Shown here one piece after another: positions 19,049 through 27,177 of a DNA stretch of 64,000 nt (the first letter of the stretch is position 1; every line of letters starts with the position of its first letter). Both the position numbers and the translations under genes were made by a program. The stretch covers positions 18,203-82,202 of the forward strand of contig DATGLH010000093.1 of NCBI GenBank assembly GCA_035294225.1, given 5' to 3'. The notes beneath the pieces are model-generated. The model did no database searches and was not told where the DNA came from. It saw nothing but the letters and a program-made list of their open reading frames with translations. This DNA comes from Trebonia sp035294225. Lineage in GTDB: Bacteria > Actinomycetota > Actinomycetes > Streptosporangiales > Streptosporangiaceae.

Positions 19049-19270
19049 ATGCCCAAGAAAGACGGCGCCATCGAGATTGAGGGCACGGTGGTGGAGACGT
19101 TGCCGAATGCCTTCTTCAGGGTGGAGCTGGACAACGGGCACAAGGTACTCGCCCACATCAGCGGGAAGATGCGGATGCACTACATCCGGATCCTGCCCGA
19201 CGACCGGGTGGTCGTAGAACTCAGCCCGTATGACCTGAGCCGCGGTCGCATCGTCTACCGGTACAAGTAA
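19049..19270 (+). CDS. infA: Translation initiation factor IF-1
   Basis: OB-fold factor that occupies the ribosomal A site during initiation. ATG at 19049 with GGAGG four bases upstream; 73 residues, exact family length. [21 protein letters not shown]-type core and the ending RGRIVYRYK are typical. The longer upstream frame was rejected. Confidence 0.97.
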   Translation: [73 protein letters not shown]

Positions 19271-19275
19271 GGGCG

Positions 19276-19323
19276 TCCTGGCGTCAGGGGCGCCAGGAGC
19301 TAACCGGCCCGCCAGGGCGGGCC
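19276..19323 (+). promoter_or_regulatory. Twin hairpins in the infA-rpmJ spacer
   Basis: TCCTGGCG at 19276-19283 pairs with CGCCAGGA at 19291-19298, and GGCCCGCC at 19306-19313 pairs with GGCGGGCC at 19316-19323. The second ends just before the AGAGGAGAG binding site of rpmJ. They may pause or shield transcripts between the two genes. Confidence 0.5.
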
Positions 19324-19338
19324 AGAGGAGAGTTTGCC

Positions 19339-19452
19339 GTGAAGGTCAAGCCGAGCGTCAAGAAGATCTGCAGCAAGTGCAGGATCATCCGCCGCCACGG
19401 CCGCGTCATGGTCATCTGCTCCGACCCCCGGCACAAGCAGCGTCAAGGCTGA
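19339..19452 (+). CDS. rpmJ: 50S ribosomal protein L36
   Basis: Very short gene of 37 codons, GTG start at 19339 with AGAGGAGAG upstream. The product begins MKVKPSVKKICSKCRIIRR and carries the zinc ligands Cys11, Cys14, Cys27 and His32. Position between infA and rpsM is universal in Actinobacteria. Confidence 0.96.
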   Translation: MKVKPSVKKICSKCRIIRRHGRVMVICSDPRHKQRQG

Positions 19453-19453
19453 G

Positions 19454-19562
19454 CGGGGGCCGAAGGGGGTCGTCCCCGGGCGGGCAGGGCTGGGCATGAA
19501 GCCCGGACGCGCGGGCTGGGCGCACAACCGAATACGCTGAACACGCACACAACCGAATACGC
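19454..19562 (+). repeat. G/C-run element and direct repeats in the rpmJ-rpsM spacer
   Basis: Right after rpmJ, 19454-19490 holds another G-run/C-run block with GGGGGTCGTCCCCGGG, a word nearly identical to one in copy B (10570-10587). An 18-base motif ending ACAACCGAATACGC follows twice, at 19520-19537 and 19545-19562, with one difference. The rest of the 234-base spacer shows no gene. Confidence 0.55.
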
Positions 19563-19686
19563 GAAGTAGTACGCGTACCGCGAGCGGCGTAGCCGCAGCC
19601 CCCGGTTGGAGGCCGGGGCCCGGTCCTGGGCAGGGGCGGGAAGCGGTGCGGAGGACCTCCACCACATGAAGGGGAACTGCCCGCAC

Positions 19687-20067
19687 ATGGCACGTCTTTC
19701 CGGTGTCGACCTGCCGCGTGACAAGCGGCTTGAGGTCGCGCTGACCTATATCTACGGGATCGGCCGTACCCGGGCCCTGGAGACCCTCGCCGCCACCGGC
19801 GTGAGCCCCGACACCCGGGTGCACGATCTCACCGAAGACGACCTGCTGAAGCTGCGCGACTGGATCGACGCCAACTACCAGGTCGAGGGCGACCTCCGCC
19901 GCGAGGTCCAGGCGGACATCCGCCGCAAGATCGAGATCGGCTGCTACCAGGGCATCAGGCACCGCAAGGGGCTGCCGGTGCATGGCCAGCGGACGCAGAC
20001 GAACGCGCGTACCCGCAAGGGCAAGAAGAAGACCGTCGCCGGCAAGAAGAAGGCCGGGAAGAAGTAG
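19687..20067 (+). CDS. rpsM: 30S ribosomal protein S13
   Basis: Head protein contacting P-site tRNA and L5. ATG at 19687 gives MARLSGVDLPRDKR; 126 residues, with the helix-turn motif YIYGIGRTRA and the basic tail ending GKKKAGKK. The upstream open frame was rejected because it lacks similarity. First gene of the alpha group. Confidence 0.96.
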   Translation: MARLSGVDLPRDKRLEVALTYIYGIGRTRALETLAATGVSPDTRVHDLTEDDLLKLRDWIDANYQVEGDLRREVQADIRRKIEIGCYQGIRHRKGLPVHGQRTQTNARTRKGKKKTVAGKKKAGKK

Positions 20068-20130
20068 TCCCTGCTAGCCCGGACGCCCCGGGCGGGCAGG
20101 GGACCGATCACCTCAGGAGTCAGTAAGCAG

Positions 20131-20541
20131 ATGCCGCCAAGGAGCCGCAGCCAGCAAGGCGCGCCTAAGAAGCTGCGCCGCAAGGAGCGGAAGAACGTAG
20201 CCCACGGGCACGCCCACATCCGGTCCACATTCAACAACACCATCGTCTCGATCACGGACCCCGCCGGCAACGTGATCTCGTGGGCGTCCTCCGGGCAGGT
20301 CGGGTTCAAGGGCTCGCGCAAGTCCACCCCGTATGCCGCGCAGCAGGCCGCGGAGGCCGCGGCGCGCCGTGCCATGGAGCACGGCATGCGCAAGGTCGAC
20401 GTCTTCGTCAAGGGCCCCGGATCCGGCCGGGAGACCGCGATCAGGTCGCTGCAAGCGACCGGTCTCGAGGTGGGTTCCATCCAGGACGTTACCCCCGTTC
20501 CGCACAATGGCTGCCGTCCGCCTAAGCGGCGTCGGGTCTGA
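20131..20541 (+). CDS. rpsK: 30S ribosomal protein S11
   Basis: Platform protein near the Shine-Dalgarno cleft. ATG at 20131; 136 residues. Conserved HIRSTFNNTIVSITDPAGN and TPVPHNGCRPPKRRRV at the end are intact. Confidence 0.97.
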   Translation: MPPRSRSQQGAPKKLRRKERKNVAHGHAHIRSTFNNTIVSITDPAGNVISWASSGQVGFKGSRKSTPYAAQQAAEAAARRAMEHGMRKVDVFVKGPGSGRETAIRSLQATGLEVGSIQDVTPVPHNGCRPPKRRRV

Positions 20542-20554
20542 GGGAGAGAGGCTG

Positions 20555-21181
20555 ATGGCTCGTTACACAGGGGCGGACTGCAAGCTGTGCCGTCGCGAGA
20601 AGGTAAAGCTGTTCCTGAAGGGCGCGAAGTGCGAATCGCCGAAGTGCCCGATCGAGATCCGGCCGTACCCGCCGGGCGAGCACGGCAGGATCCGGCAGAA
20701 GGACAGCGAGTACCTCCTGCAGATCCGCGAGAAGCAGAAGGCGCGGCGTATCTACGGCGTGCTGGAGAAGCAGTTCCAGGGCTACTACACCGAGGCGGCC
20801 CGCCGGACCGGGCGGACCGGCGAGACCTTGCTCCAGATCCTGGAAAGCCGCCTGGACAACGTGGTGTACCGCGCCGGGTTCGCCAAGAGCCGCGACATGG
20901 CCCGCCAGCTTGTCCGGCACGGTCACTTCCTGGTGAACGGCAGGCGCGTCGACATCCCGTCGTACCGGGTGAGCGAGAACGACGTCATCGAGGTCGCGGC
21001 CAAGTCCCTTGAGCTGACCCCGATGGTGATCGCCCGCGCCGAGGCCGGCGAGCGCCAGGTGCCCGCCTGGCTTGAGGTGATGCCCGAGCAGATGCGCATT
21101 CTCGTACACCAGCTCCCGGCCCGGGCGCAGATCGACACCCAGGTTCAGGAACAGCTGATCGTCGAGTACTACTCGAAGTAA
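20555..21181 (+). CDS. rpsD: 30S ribosomal protein S4
   Basis: Assembly initiator and accuracy protein. ATG at 20555 gives MARYTGADCKLCRRE; 208 residues. Cys9, Cys12, Cys26 and Cys31 form the zinc-binding N terminus, so this is the zinc form. The S4 RNA-binding domain (LDNVVYRAGFAKSRDMARQ) is complete. Confidence 0.97.
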   Translation: MARYTGADCKLCRREKVKLFLKGAKCESPKCPIEIRPYPPGEHGRIRQKDSEYLLQIREKQKARRIYGVLEKQFQGYYTEAARRTGRTGETLLQILESRLDNVVYRAGFAKSRDMARQLVRHGHFLVNGRRVDIPSYRVSENDVIEVAAKSLELTPMVIARAEAGERQVPAWLEVMPEQMRILVHQLPARAQIDTQVQEQLIVEYYSK

Positions 21182-21253
21182 AAACCGGCGGGAGAAAGAA
21201 GCCCGCCGCCGTTCGCGGCTTCATATAGCGGTTGCCGCGGAAAGGAAAGTCCC

Positions 21254-22270
21254 ATGCTCATCGCACAGCGTCCGTCGCTCGGTGAGGAACAGATCAGCGA
21301 CTACCGGTCGAAGTTCACGATCGAGCCGCTGGAGCCCGGTTTCGGCTACACGATCGGCAACTCCCTCCGGCGCACCCTGCTGTCCTCCATCCCGGGGGCG
21401 GCGGTCACGTCGATCCGCATCGAAGGCGTGCTGCACGAGTTCACCACGGTCCCGGGGGTGAAGGAAGACGTCACCGACATCATCTTGAACCTCAAGCAGC
21501 TCGTCATCTCCTCCGAGCACGACGAGCCCGTGGTGATGTACCTGCGCAAGCAGGGGCCGGGCGCGGTCACCGCGGCCGACATCGCGCCGCCCGCCGGCGT
21601 CGAGGTACACAACCCCGAGCTGCACATCGCGACCCTCAACAGCAAGGGCAAGCTGGAGATGGAGCTCACCGTCGAGCGCGGTCGCGGCTACGTCTCCGCC
21701 ACCCAGAACAAGCAGCCGGGGCAGGAGATCGGCCGGATCCCGATCGACTCCATCTACTCGCCGGTGCTGCGGGTGACCTACAAGGTGGAAGCCACCCGAG
21801 TGGAGCAGCGCACCGACTTCGACCGGCTCATCCTGGACGTCGAGACCAAGCCGTGCATGCGTCCGCGTGATGCGGTGGCGAGCGCCGGGAAGACGCTGAC
21901 CGAGCTGTTCGGCCTGGCCAGGGAGCTCAACGTCGACGCCGAGGGCATCGATATCGGCCCGTCGCCGACAGACGCCGCGCTCGCGGCCGACCTGGCGCTG
22001 CCGATCGAGGACCTGAACCTCACCGTCCGGTCCTACAACTGCCTCAAGCGCGAGGGCATCCACACCGTGGGCGAGCTTGTCGCGCGCAGCGAGCAGGACC
22101 TGCTGGACATCCGGAACTTCGGTGCCAAGTCCATCGAGGAAGTAAAGCAGAAGCTGGTCGACATGGGCCTGTCGCTCAAGGACTCCCCGCCCGGGTTCGA
22201 CCCGAGCAGTGCCGTGGACAGCTTCCCCGGCGACGAAGACGAGAGCTACGTCGAGACCGAGCAGTACTAG
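21254..22270 (+). CDS. rpoA: RNA polymerase alpha subunit
   Basis: 338 residues, ATG at 21254 after GGAAAGGAAAG. The N-terminal assembly domain spans about 1-230 (GFGYTIGNSLRRTLLSSIPG at 30-49). The C-terminal domain near 255-315 contacts UP elements and activators, with VGELVARSEQDLLDIRNFG. It ends in an acidic tail typical of Actinobacteria. Confidence 0.97.
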   Translation: MLIAQRPSLGEEQISDYRSKFTIEPLEPGFGYTIGNSLRRTLLSSIPGAAVTSIRIEGVLHEFTTVPGVKEDVTDIILNLKQLVISSEHDEPVVMYLRKQGPGAVTAADIAPPAGVEVHNPELHIATLNSKGKLEMELTVERGRGYVSATQNKQPGQEIGRIPIDSIYSPVLRVTYKVEATRVEQRTDFDRLILDVETKPCMRPRDAVASAGKTLTELFGLARELNVDAEGIDIGPSPTDAALAADLALPIEDLNLTVRSYNCLKREGIHTVGELVARSEQDLLDIRNFGAKSIEEVKQKLVDMGLSLKDSPPGFDPSSAVDSFPGDEDESYVETEQY

Positions 22271-22271
22271 C

Positions 22272-22332
22272 CCGGGGGAGGACCCCCGGAACCCCGGCTG
22301 CGGGCCCGATCCTTGCGGATCTTATCGGGCCC
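22272..22332 (+). repeat. G/C-run and stem-loop element in the rpoA-rplQ spacer
   Basis: GGGGG at 22274-22278 pairs with CCCCC at 22283-22287. A second stem pairs GGGCCCGAT at 22302-22310 with ATCGGGCCC at 22324-22332, with an inner GATCC/GGATC alternative. The first part resembles copy C of the G/C-run family. It could partly terminate or process the transcript between rpoA and rplQ. Confidence 0.5.
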
Positions 22333-22378
22333 CGGCCGGGCTCGGAGTTTCGTAAGGCGGAATAGAGAAAGGGGCATG

Positions 22379-23116
22379 ATGCCCACGCCTACCAAGGGTG
22401 CCCGGATGGGCGGCAGCCCGGCTCACCAGAAGCACATGCTGGCGAACCTGGCCGCCGCGCTGTTCGAGCACGGGAAGATCACCACGACCGAGGCACGGGC
22501 GCGCAGGCTGCGTCCCTACGCGGAGAAGCTGATCACCTTCGCCAAGCGCGGTGACCTGCATGCCCGCCGTCAGGTGCTGACCGTGGTCCCTGACAAGGGC
22601 ATCGTCCACTCCCTGTTCACCGAGATCGGCCCCAGCTTCGCGGACAGGCCCGGCGGCTACACCCGCATCACCAAGCTGGGTCCCCGCAAGGGTGACGCCG
22701 CGCCGATGGCGGTCATCGAGCTGGTCCGGGAAGAGGTCACAGCGGTCAGGCCGCGCCGCCGCACGCGGCGGCAGGCTCCCCAGGCCGCGCCCGCCCCGGT
22801 GCCGGCGACGGCCGGGGCGCCGGCCAGCGCCGAGGCGGAAGCCTCTCAGACCGCTGTAGCCGGGGAGACCGAGGCCGCCGAAGCCACGGCGCCGGAAGCG
22901 GAAGCCGGGCAGGCTCCCGAAACGGCGGAAGCCGCCGCACCGGAAACGGCCGCACCGGAAACGGCGGCGGAGGAGGCTCCTGAGACGGCTGAGGCTGCGG
23001 CACCGGGGTCTGCGGCACCGGAGGCGGCCGGGGCCAGCGAGGCCGGCGCTCCCGCCGAGGCGGCCGGGGCCGGCGCGCCCGCTGACGGCACCACCGACCC
23101 GGAAGCCCCCGCCTAA
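22379..23116 (+). CDS. rplQ: 50S ribosomal protein L17 with long Ala/Glu/Pro tail
   Basis: ATG at 22379 gives MPTPTKGARMGGSPAHQK; another ATG sits one codon earlier. The L17 fold covers about residues 1-120 (KRGDLHARRQVLTVVPDKG, and the ending APMAVIELVRE). The remaining roughly 120 residues are a low-complexity tail rich in Ala, Glu and Pro with repeated AAPE/ETAE units. L17 is usually 115-200 residues in Actinobacteria, so 245 is at the long end. The tail is acidic and probably disordered. Confidence 0.93.
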   Translation: MPTPTKGARMGGSPAHQKHMLANLAAALFEHGKITTTEARARRLRPYAEKLITFAKRGDLHARRQVLTVVPDKGIVHSLFTEIGPSFADRPGGYTRITKLGPRKGDAAPMAVIELVREEVTAVRPRRRTRRQAPQAAPAPVPATAGAPASAEAEASQTAVAGETEAAEATAPEAEAGQAPETAEAAAPETAAPETAAEEAPETAEAAAPGSAAPEAAGASEAGAPAEAAGAGAPADGTTDPEAPA

Positions 23117-23130
23117 AACCCTCTTCGCGA

Positions 23131-23185
23131 CATGCCGATTGCGCAATCGGCATGCTCTAGTGTGGTCGATTGCGCAATCGGCATG
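23131..23185. repeat. Duplicated palindrome between rplQ and truA
   Basis: 23131-23154 is a perfect 24-base palindrome centred on GATTGCGCAATC. A 19-base part of it recurs exactly at 23167-23185, 31 bases further on. Two operator-like sites about three helical turns apart lie 50-104 bases before the truA start. It could equally be a bidirectional hairpin terminator for rplQ. Confidence 0.7.
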
Positions 23186-23234
23186 GACGTTTCGGCGGGC
23201 TTCTGGGCGGCCGGCGTCGGCCGGGGGTGGCTGG

Positions 23235-24170
23235 ATGAGAGAATCCGCGTCCGGGGCCTCGCTCCCGCCTGAGCCGGCCGATGGCGGCCCGGTCGTGGCA
23301 CCCGCGGGTTCGCCCCCCGCCGAGCCGGCCGATGGCGGGGAGACAGCCCGGTACGTTCGGATAAGGATTGACCTTTCCTACGACGGGACGCAGTTCTCCG
23401 GCTGGGCGGCGCAGCCAGGCCGCCGGACGGTGGAGGGCGTGCTCGCGGAGACGCTGGGGCGGGTGCTCCGGCTCGGCGAGGCACCGCGGCTGACCGTGGC
23501 CGGCCGCACCGACGCCGGGGTGCACGCGCGCGGACAGGTCGCGCACGCGGACCTGCCGGATGGCGCCTGGGCGGCCGGGGCCAACGCGGTGTCCCGGCGG
23601 CTCGCGCGGGCGCTGCCGGCCGATATCCGCGTGCGCCGGATAGGGCCCGCGCCCCCGGGATTCGACGCCCGGTTCTCCGCGCTGTGGCGGCGCTACTCGT
23701 ACCGGATCTGTGACGATCTCACGGTCGCTGACCCGCTCCGCAGGCACGATACCCTCTGGTATCCGCGCGGCCTCGACCTCGCCGCCATGAACGCCGCCGC
23801 GGCCGGGCTGCTCGGTGAGCACGACTTCGCGGCTTTCTGCCGCCGCCGGGAGGGCGCGACGACAGTGCGCGCGCTGCGCCGCCTTGACTGGCAGCGGGAC
23901 ACGGCGGGTGTCGCGGTCGCCTGCGTGGTCGCCGACGCGTTCTGCCACAACATGGTGCGCGCCCTGGTCGGCGCGCTGCTGCCGGTCGGCGAGGGCAGCC
24001 GTCCGGCCTCCTGGCCGTCCGCCGTCCTCGCGGCGGCGGTCCGCGACCCCGCCGTCCGGGTGGTGCCGCCGCACGGGCTGTGCCTTGAGGAAGTGCGCTA
24101 TCCCGAGCCGGGCCAACTGGCCGGGCGTGCCGCGCTCACCCGGCGGGTGCGCGCGCCGGGCGGTTCGTGA
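23235..24170 (+). CDS. truA: tRNA pseudouridine(38-40) synthase
   Basis: Makes pseudouridine in the tRNA anticodon arm. ATG at 23235 chosen (311 residues); an earlier in-frame ATG at 23139 would start inside the palindromes and is less likely. After a 38-residue Pro/Ala-rich extension with EPADGG twice, the enzyme begins at RYVRIRIDLSYDGT. The catalytic aspartate is Asp93 in GRTDAGVHA. RRYSYRI and FCHNMVRALVGALL are conserved. Follows rplQ as in other Actinobacteria. Confidence 0.94.
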   Translation: MRESASGASLPPEPADGGPVVAPAGSPPAEPADGGETARYVRIRIDLSYDGTQFSGWAAQPGRRTVEGVLAETLGRVLRLGEAPRLTVAGRTDAGVHARGQVAHADLPDGAWAAGANAVSRRLARALPADIRVRRIGPAPPGFDARFSALWRRYSYRICDDLTVADPLRRHDTLWYPRGLDLAAMNAAAAGLLGEHDFAAFCRRREGATTVRALRRLDWQRDTAGVAVACVVADAFCHNMVRALVGALLPVGEGSRPASWPSAVLAAAVRDPAVRVVPPHGLCLEEVRYPEPGQLAGRAALTRRVRAPGGS

Positions 24171-24185
24171 CGGCAGGGGAGCCCG

Positions 24186-24226
24186 GGCGTTCTTCGCGGC
24201 TCGCCGGCGTTCTTCGCGGCCTCGCC
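24186..24226 (+). repeat. Tandem duplication after truA
   Basis: A 20-21 base unit beginning GGCGTTCTTCGCGGC occurs twice in direct succession in the 277-base gap between truA and the convergent minus-strand gene. No clear terminator or gene was found in the rest of that gap. Confidence 0.7.
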
Positions 24227-24447
24227 GCCGGCAACCTGGACCTGGGCCGCCCGGGTGGGGCCGGCGTGTCCCCCGCCGGCCCCCGGCGGGCCGACGCCCC
24301 GGCCGACTGACGTGCCGAGCTGGCCGGCCGCCGCGAGCCGAAGTTCGCCACCCATGACCGGGACATTGACGTTACCCACCCCGGCCGCGAGGGTGCCGCG
24401 GGGGAGCCCTGGAATACCCTCATCGGGCACCAAACCCCGGTCAGCGA

Positions 24448-26346
24448 CTAGGCGGCGGCTCCGGGGGTCGCCGGCTTCCCGTTGACCATGCGCTGGCTGA
24501 GGCTGATGTTCGCGGTGCCGGTGACCAGGTCGTTCTCGAATTGTTCGAGCTGCTGGTTCTCCGCCTGCGTCTTGGGCGCGTTCGTGCTCGTGAACTCGGC
24601 CCAGGTCAGGATCAGGTAATGGCCCTTGAACTCGGCTTCGACGACCCCGGTTCCCTTGCCGAGCTTGCTGGTGAGGCCTTTGGAGGTGCTGAGCGGCATG
24701 ACGAAGTCGTTCGCGCCGACGACCTTCCCGGCGTAGTGCGCCTCGTTGGTGGTGCCCAGGTTGACCACGCCGATCGTGCCCATGATCTTGTTGTCACCGG
24801 ACACGTAGCTGGCGCGCAGCACCTGCGTGCACTTGCCGTTTTGCAGCGCGTTGACGAGGTCCTGGCCGACCACGGCGTTCGCGCACGTCTTGTCCAGGCG
24901 CGTGGCGACTCGCGTGAAGGAGGCGTGGTCGGTCTCGTTCACGAACTGCGGCGGGAAGAGCTCGTCAAGCGTCAGCGGCTCGGGGTCGTCGGTGCGCAGC
25001 GTGATGTGGCAGTACGGCCCGAACTGCTTCACGCAGTTGGCGGTGCCCGGCGAGGCCGAGCCGGCGGTCGGCAGCGGCCCCGCTGCCGCCGACGTGTCGG
25101 CGGATGGCTTTGGCCGGAGAAGGAAGACGTAGACGGCCGCGGCGAGCACCGCGACCCCGGCGATCCCCAGGGCGGCGAGCAGCAGCGGGCGCTTGCGGCC
25201 GCTGCCGGCCGCCTTGCCCCTGGCGCTCTTGCGGGCCTTGCCCTTGGCGTTCTTGCCGGCGTTGCCCTTGGCGCCCCGCGCGCTGGCGGGCCGGGGAGCC
25301 GTGCCGTCGCCGGCGGGCCGCGGAGCCGGGCCCGGGCCCGCGTCACCGTAGCGGTCCGGGTAGGGATCGCCGTCGTCCGCGCGCCCGTCGTGCTCGGGGT
25401 AGGGGCCGTCGTGCTCGGGGTAGGGGCTGCCGTGCTCGGGGTAGGGGCCGTGCTCGGGGTAGGGGCCGTACTCGTCGTCGTACCGCTCCTGCTGGCCGGT
25501 GCGCACGAGCCCCGGCGGAATGGCCGCGCGCGGCCCGGTGCCGTACGCGTCGATGACGCGCGCGTCCATGGCGTACGTGCCGGTGTCCGCGAAGCCGGGT
25601 CCGGACGCCGGTCCCGGCTGGCCGCCGTACCAGTCGCTGCCGGCGTAGCGCCCAGGGACATCCGCGCGGCCAGCGAGCCTGCTGCCCTGGACGGGGCTGC
25701 CCTGGACGGGGTAGCCGCCGGAATGACCGGATCCGGCGGTCAGCGCGGGATACCCGCCCGACCCCGTCCGGGGCCCGGCAGGCTGAGCCGGGTAGTCGCC
25801 GGATCCGGCGTACCCGCCCGCGGGATAGCCGCCCGCGGGATAGCCGAAGGCCGGCTGGCCGTTGCCGCCACCGCCGTACCCCTGGGGCGGGTGGCCGTAC
25901 CCGTCTGAGTAGCCCGTGCTTTGCGGGTAGCCCCCGCTTGCGCCTCCCGGGTAGCCGTACGGGTCAGCGTGCCCGTACCCGGCCACCTCGCCGCCGCCGT
26001 AGCCGTCATCGCCGCGGTAGCCGCTGCCGTCACCGCCGTAGCGGGCACGCTGCCCGTACCCGGGGGGCTGCCCGTACCCCCCGGACGGTCCGTACCCGTC
26101 GCCCTGGCCGTACGCCTCGTACTCGTCGTATCCGGCGTAGGGGTTGCCCTGCGGGTAGCCGCGATAGCCGTCGTCGGCGGCGTATTCTCCGTGCTGGCCG
26201 TCATAACCCCGCGGACCTTCACCATAACCCTGTGAACCATCGTCCCACGGCCTCGCAGCACCCGGCCCGGCGGACGACGACTGCCAGGGCGGTTGGCGCC
26301 GTGAGTCCGCTCGGGTGCGGGAGGCGTCCTCACCCCGGTATCCCAT
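24448..26346 (-). CDS. Membrane-anchored protein with Gly/Tyr/Pro-rich N-terminal region, unknown function
   Basis: Not recognised. ATG at 26346 gives 632 residues. Residues 1 to about 370 are low complexity, rich in Gly, Tyr, Pro and Asp with GYGQ-, GYP- and PYPEHDG-type repeats, encoded partly by 21-base DNA repeats (25389-25475). A basic Lys/Arg stretch precedes one transmembrane helix (LLLAALGIAGVAVLAAAVYVFLL). About 185 residues then face outside, with four cysteines and a conserved-looking core (HITLRTDDPEPLTLDELFPP, then a long mixed alpha/beta part). The pattern is a cytoplasmic disordered arm, anchor and small extracytoplasmic domain. It resembles the 32976-34121 product in design. 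A TACCCT box lies seven bases before the ATG. Confidence 0.75.
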   Translation of the reverse strand: MGYRGEDASRTRADSRRQPPWQSSSAGPGAARPWDDGSQGYGEGPRGYDGQHGEYAADDGYRGYPQGNPYAGYDEYEAYGQGDGYGPSGGYGQPPGYGQRARYGGDGSGYRGDDGYGGGEVAGYGHADPYGYPGGASGGYPQSTGYSDGYGHPPQGYGGGGNGQPAFGYPAGGYPAGGYAGSGDYPAQPAGPRTGSGGYPALTAGSGHSGGYPVQGSPVQGSRLAGRADVPGRYAGSDWYGGQPGPASGPGFADTGTYAMDARVIDAYGTGPRAAIPPGLVRTGQQERYDDEYGPYPEHGPYPEHGSPYPEHDGPYPEHDGRADDGDPYPDRYGDAGPGPAPRPAGDGTAPRPASARGAKGNAGKNAKGKARKSARGKAAGSGRKRPLLLAALGIAGVAVLAAAVYVFLLRPKPSADTSAAAGPLPTAGSASPGTANCVKQFGPYCHITLRTDDPEPLTLDELFPPQFVNETDHASFTRVATRLDKTCANAVVGQDLVNALQNGKCTQVLRASYVSGDNKIMGTIGVVNLGTTNEAHYAGKVVGANDFVMPLSTSKGLTSKLGKGTGVVEAEFKGHYLILTWAEFTSTNAPKTQAENQQLEQFENDLVTGTANISLSQRMVNGKPATPGAAA

Positions 26347-26353
26347 GGCAACG

Positions 26354-26359
26354 AGGGTA
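26354..26359 (-). promoter_or_regulatory. Leaderless-type -10 box for the 24448-26346 gene
   Basis: On the minus strand TACCCT is followed by seven bases and then the ATG at 26346. The spacing fits a transcript that begins at or next to the start codon. Confidence 0.5.
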
Positions 26360-26501
26360 GCGTTTATATCACCTCGGCAACGGTGGTCGTAGAACTTTCG
26401 ACTCCCCTGTGGCGATTCGACGCCAGACGGCGGCCTGCGCGATGCCCGCCGCCGCGAAGCCGCGGTAGGCTGTGCCGATCCCGCGGCGGCGGGCCCGCGC
26501 T

Positions 26502-26531
26502 TTGGCACTGGGCGCGGATTCGGAGTATGCT
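26502..26531 (+). promoter_or_regulatory. Candidate promoter of rplM-rpsI
   Basis: TTGGCA (26502-26507) and TATGCT (26526-26531) are 18 bases apart, a fair match to a housekeeping sigma-70-type promoter. Transcription would start near 26538, leaving a leader of about 165 bases. Confidence 0.55.
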
Positions 26532-26539
26532 GCATTGGC

Positions 26540-26704
26540 GCCATCCGCGATGAGCGGCGCCCAGCGCGCCGTGTGACTCACGGGTGGGGATGGAGCGACG
26601 GACTCCGTCGGCGGAAAAGTCACCAGCAGGGCTTCCCGCTGGTGTGGCCCGGCGGCTTCGGCGGGTCTCCTAGATCACGAACCACATGCGAAGGCTTAAC
26701 GACT
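26540..26704 (+). promoter_or_regulatory. Structured 5' leader of rplM
   Basis: The leader holds several hairpins: a stem at 26597-26601 with 26605-26609, and a 7-base stem CACCAGC (26621-26627) with GCTGGTG (26638-26644). Ribosomal-protein leaders bound by L13 are known in Firmicutes; whether this is an equivalent is inferred from position only. Confidence 0.4.
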
Positions 26705-27148
26705 GTGCGCACTTTCAGCCCGAAAGACAGTGACATCACGCGTCAGTGGCACGTCATCGACGCGACTGACGTTGTGCTCGGCCGCCTGGCCAGCCATGTG
26801 GCGATGCTGCTCCGGGGTAAGCACAAGCCCATTTTCGCCCCGCACGTCGACACCGGTGACTTCGTCATCGTGATCAACGCGGACAAGGTTTCCCTCAGCG
26901 GCTCGAAGTTGCAGCAGAAGCACGCCTACCGCCACTCCGGCTACCCGGGCGGACTGCGCTCGGTGAGCTACGCGGACCTGATGGCCAAGCACCCGGAGCG
27001 GGTGGTCGAGAAGGCGGTCAGGGGGATGCTGCCGAAGAACTCGCTCGGCCGCAAGACGCTGAGCAAGCTCAAGGTCTACGCGGGCCCGACCCACCCGCAC
27101 CAGGCACAGCAGCCGAAGCCGTACGAGATCTCGCAGATTACCCAGTAG
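26705..27148 (+). CDS. rplM: 50S ribosomal protein L13
   Basis: GTG at 26705 gives MRTFSPKDSDITRQWHVID; 147 residues, family length. DATDVVLGRLASHVAMLLRGKHK and VRGMLPKNSLGRK are conserved. The upstream frame to 26573 was rejected. rpsI follows after 29 bases. Confidence 0.96.
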   Translation: MRTFSPKDSDITRQWHVIDATDVVLGRLASHVAMLLRGKHKPIFAPHVDTGDFVIVINADKVSLSGSKLQQKHAYRHSGYPGGLRSVSYADLMAKHPERVVEKAVRGMLPKNSLGRKTLSKLKVYAGPTHPHQAQQPKPYEISQITQ

Positions 27149-27177
27149 TGCCGCAAGGAAGCGTGAGGGAAGAGACC

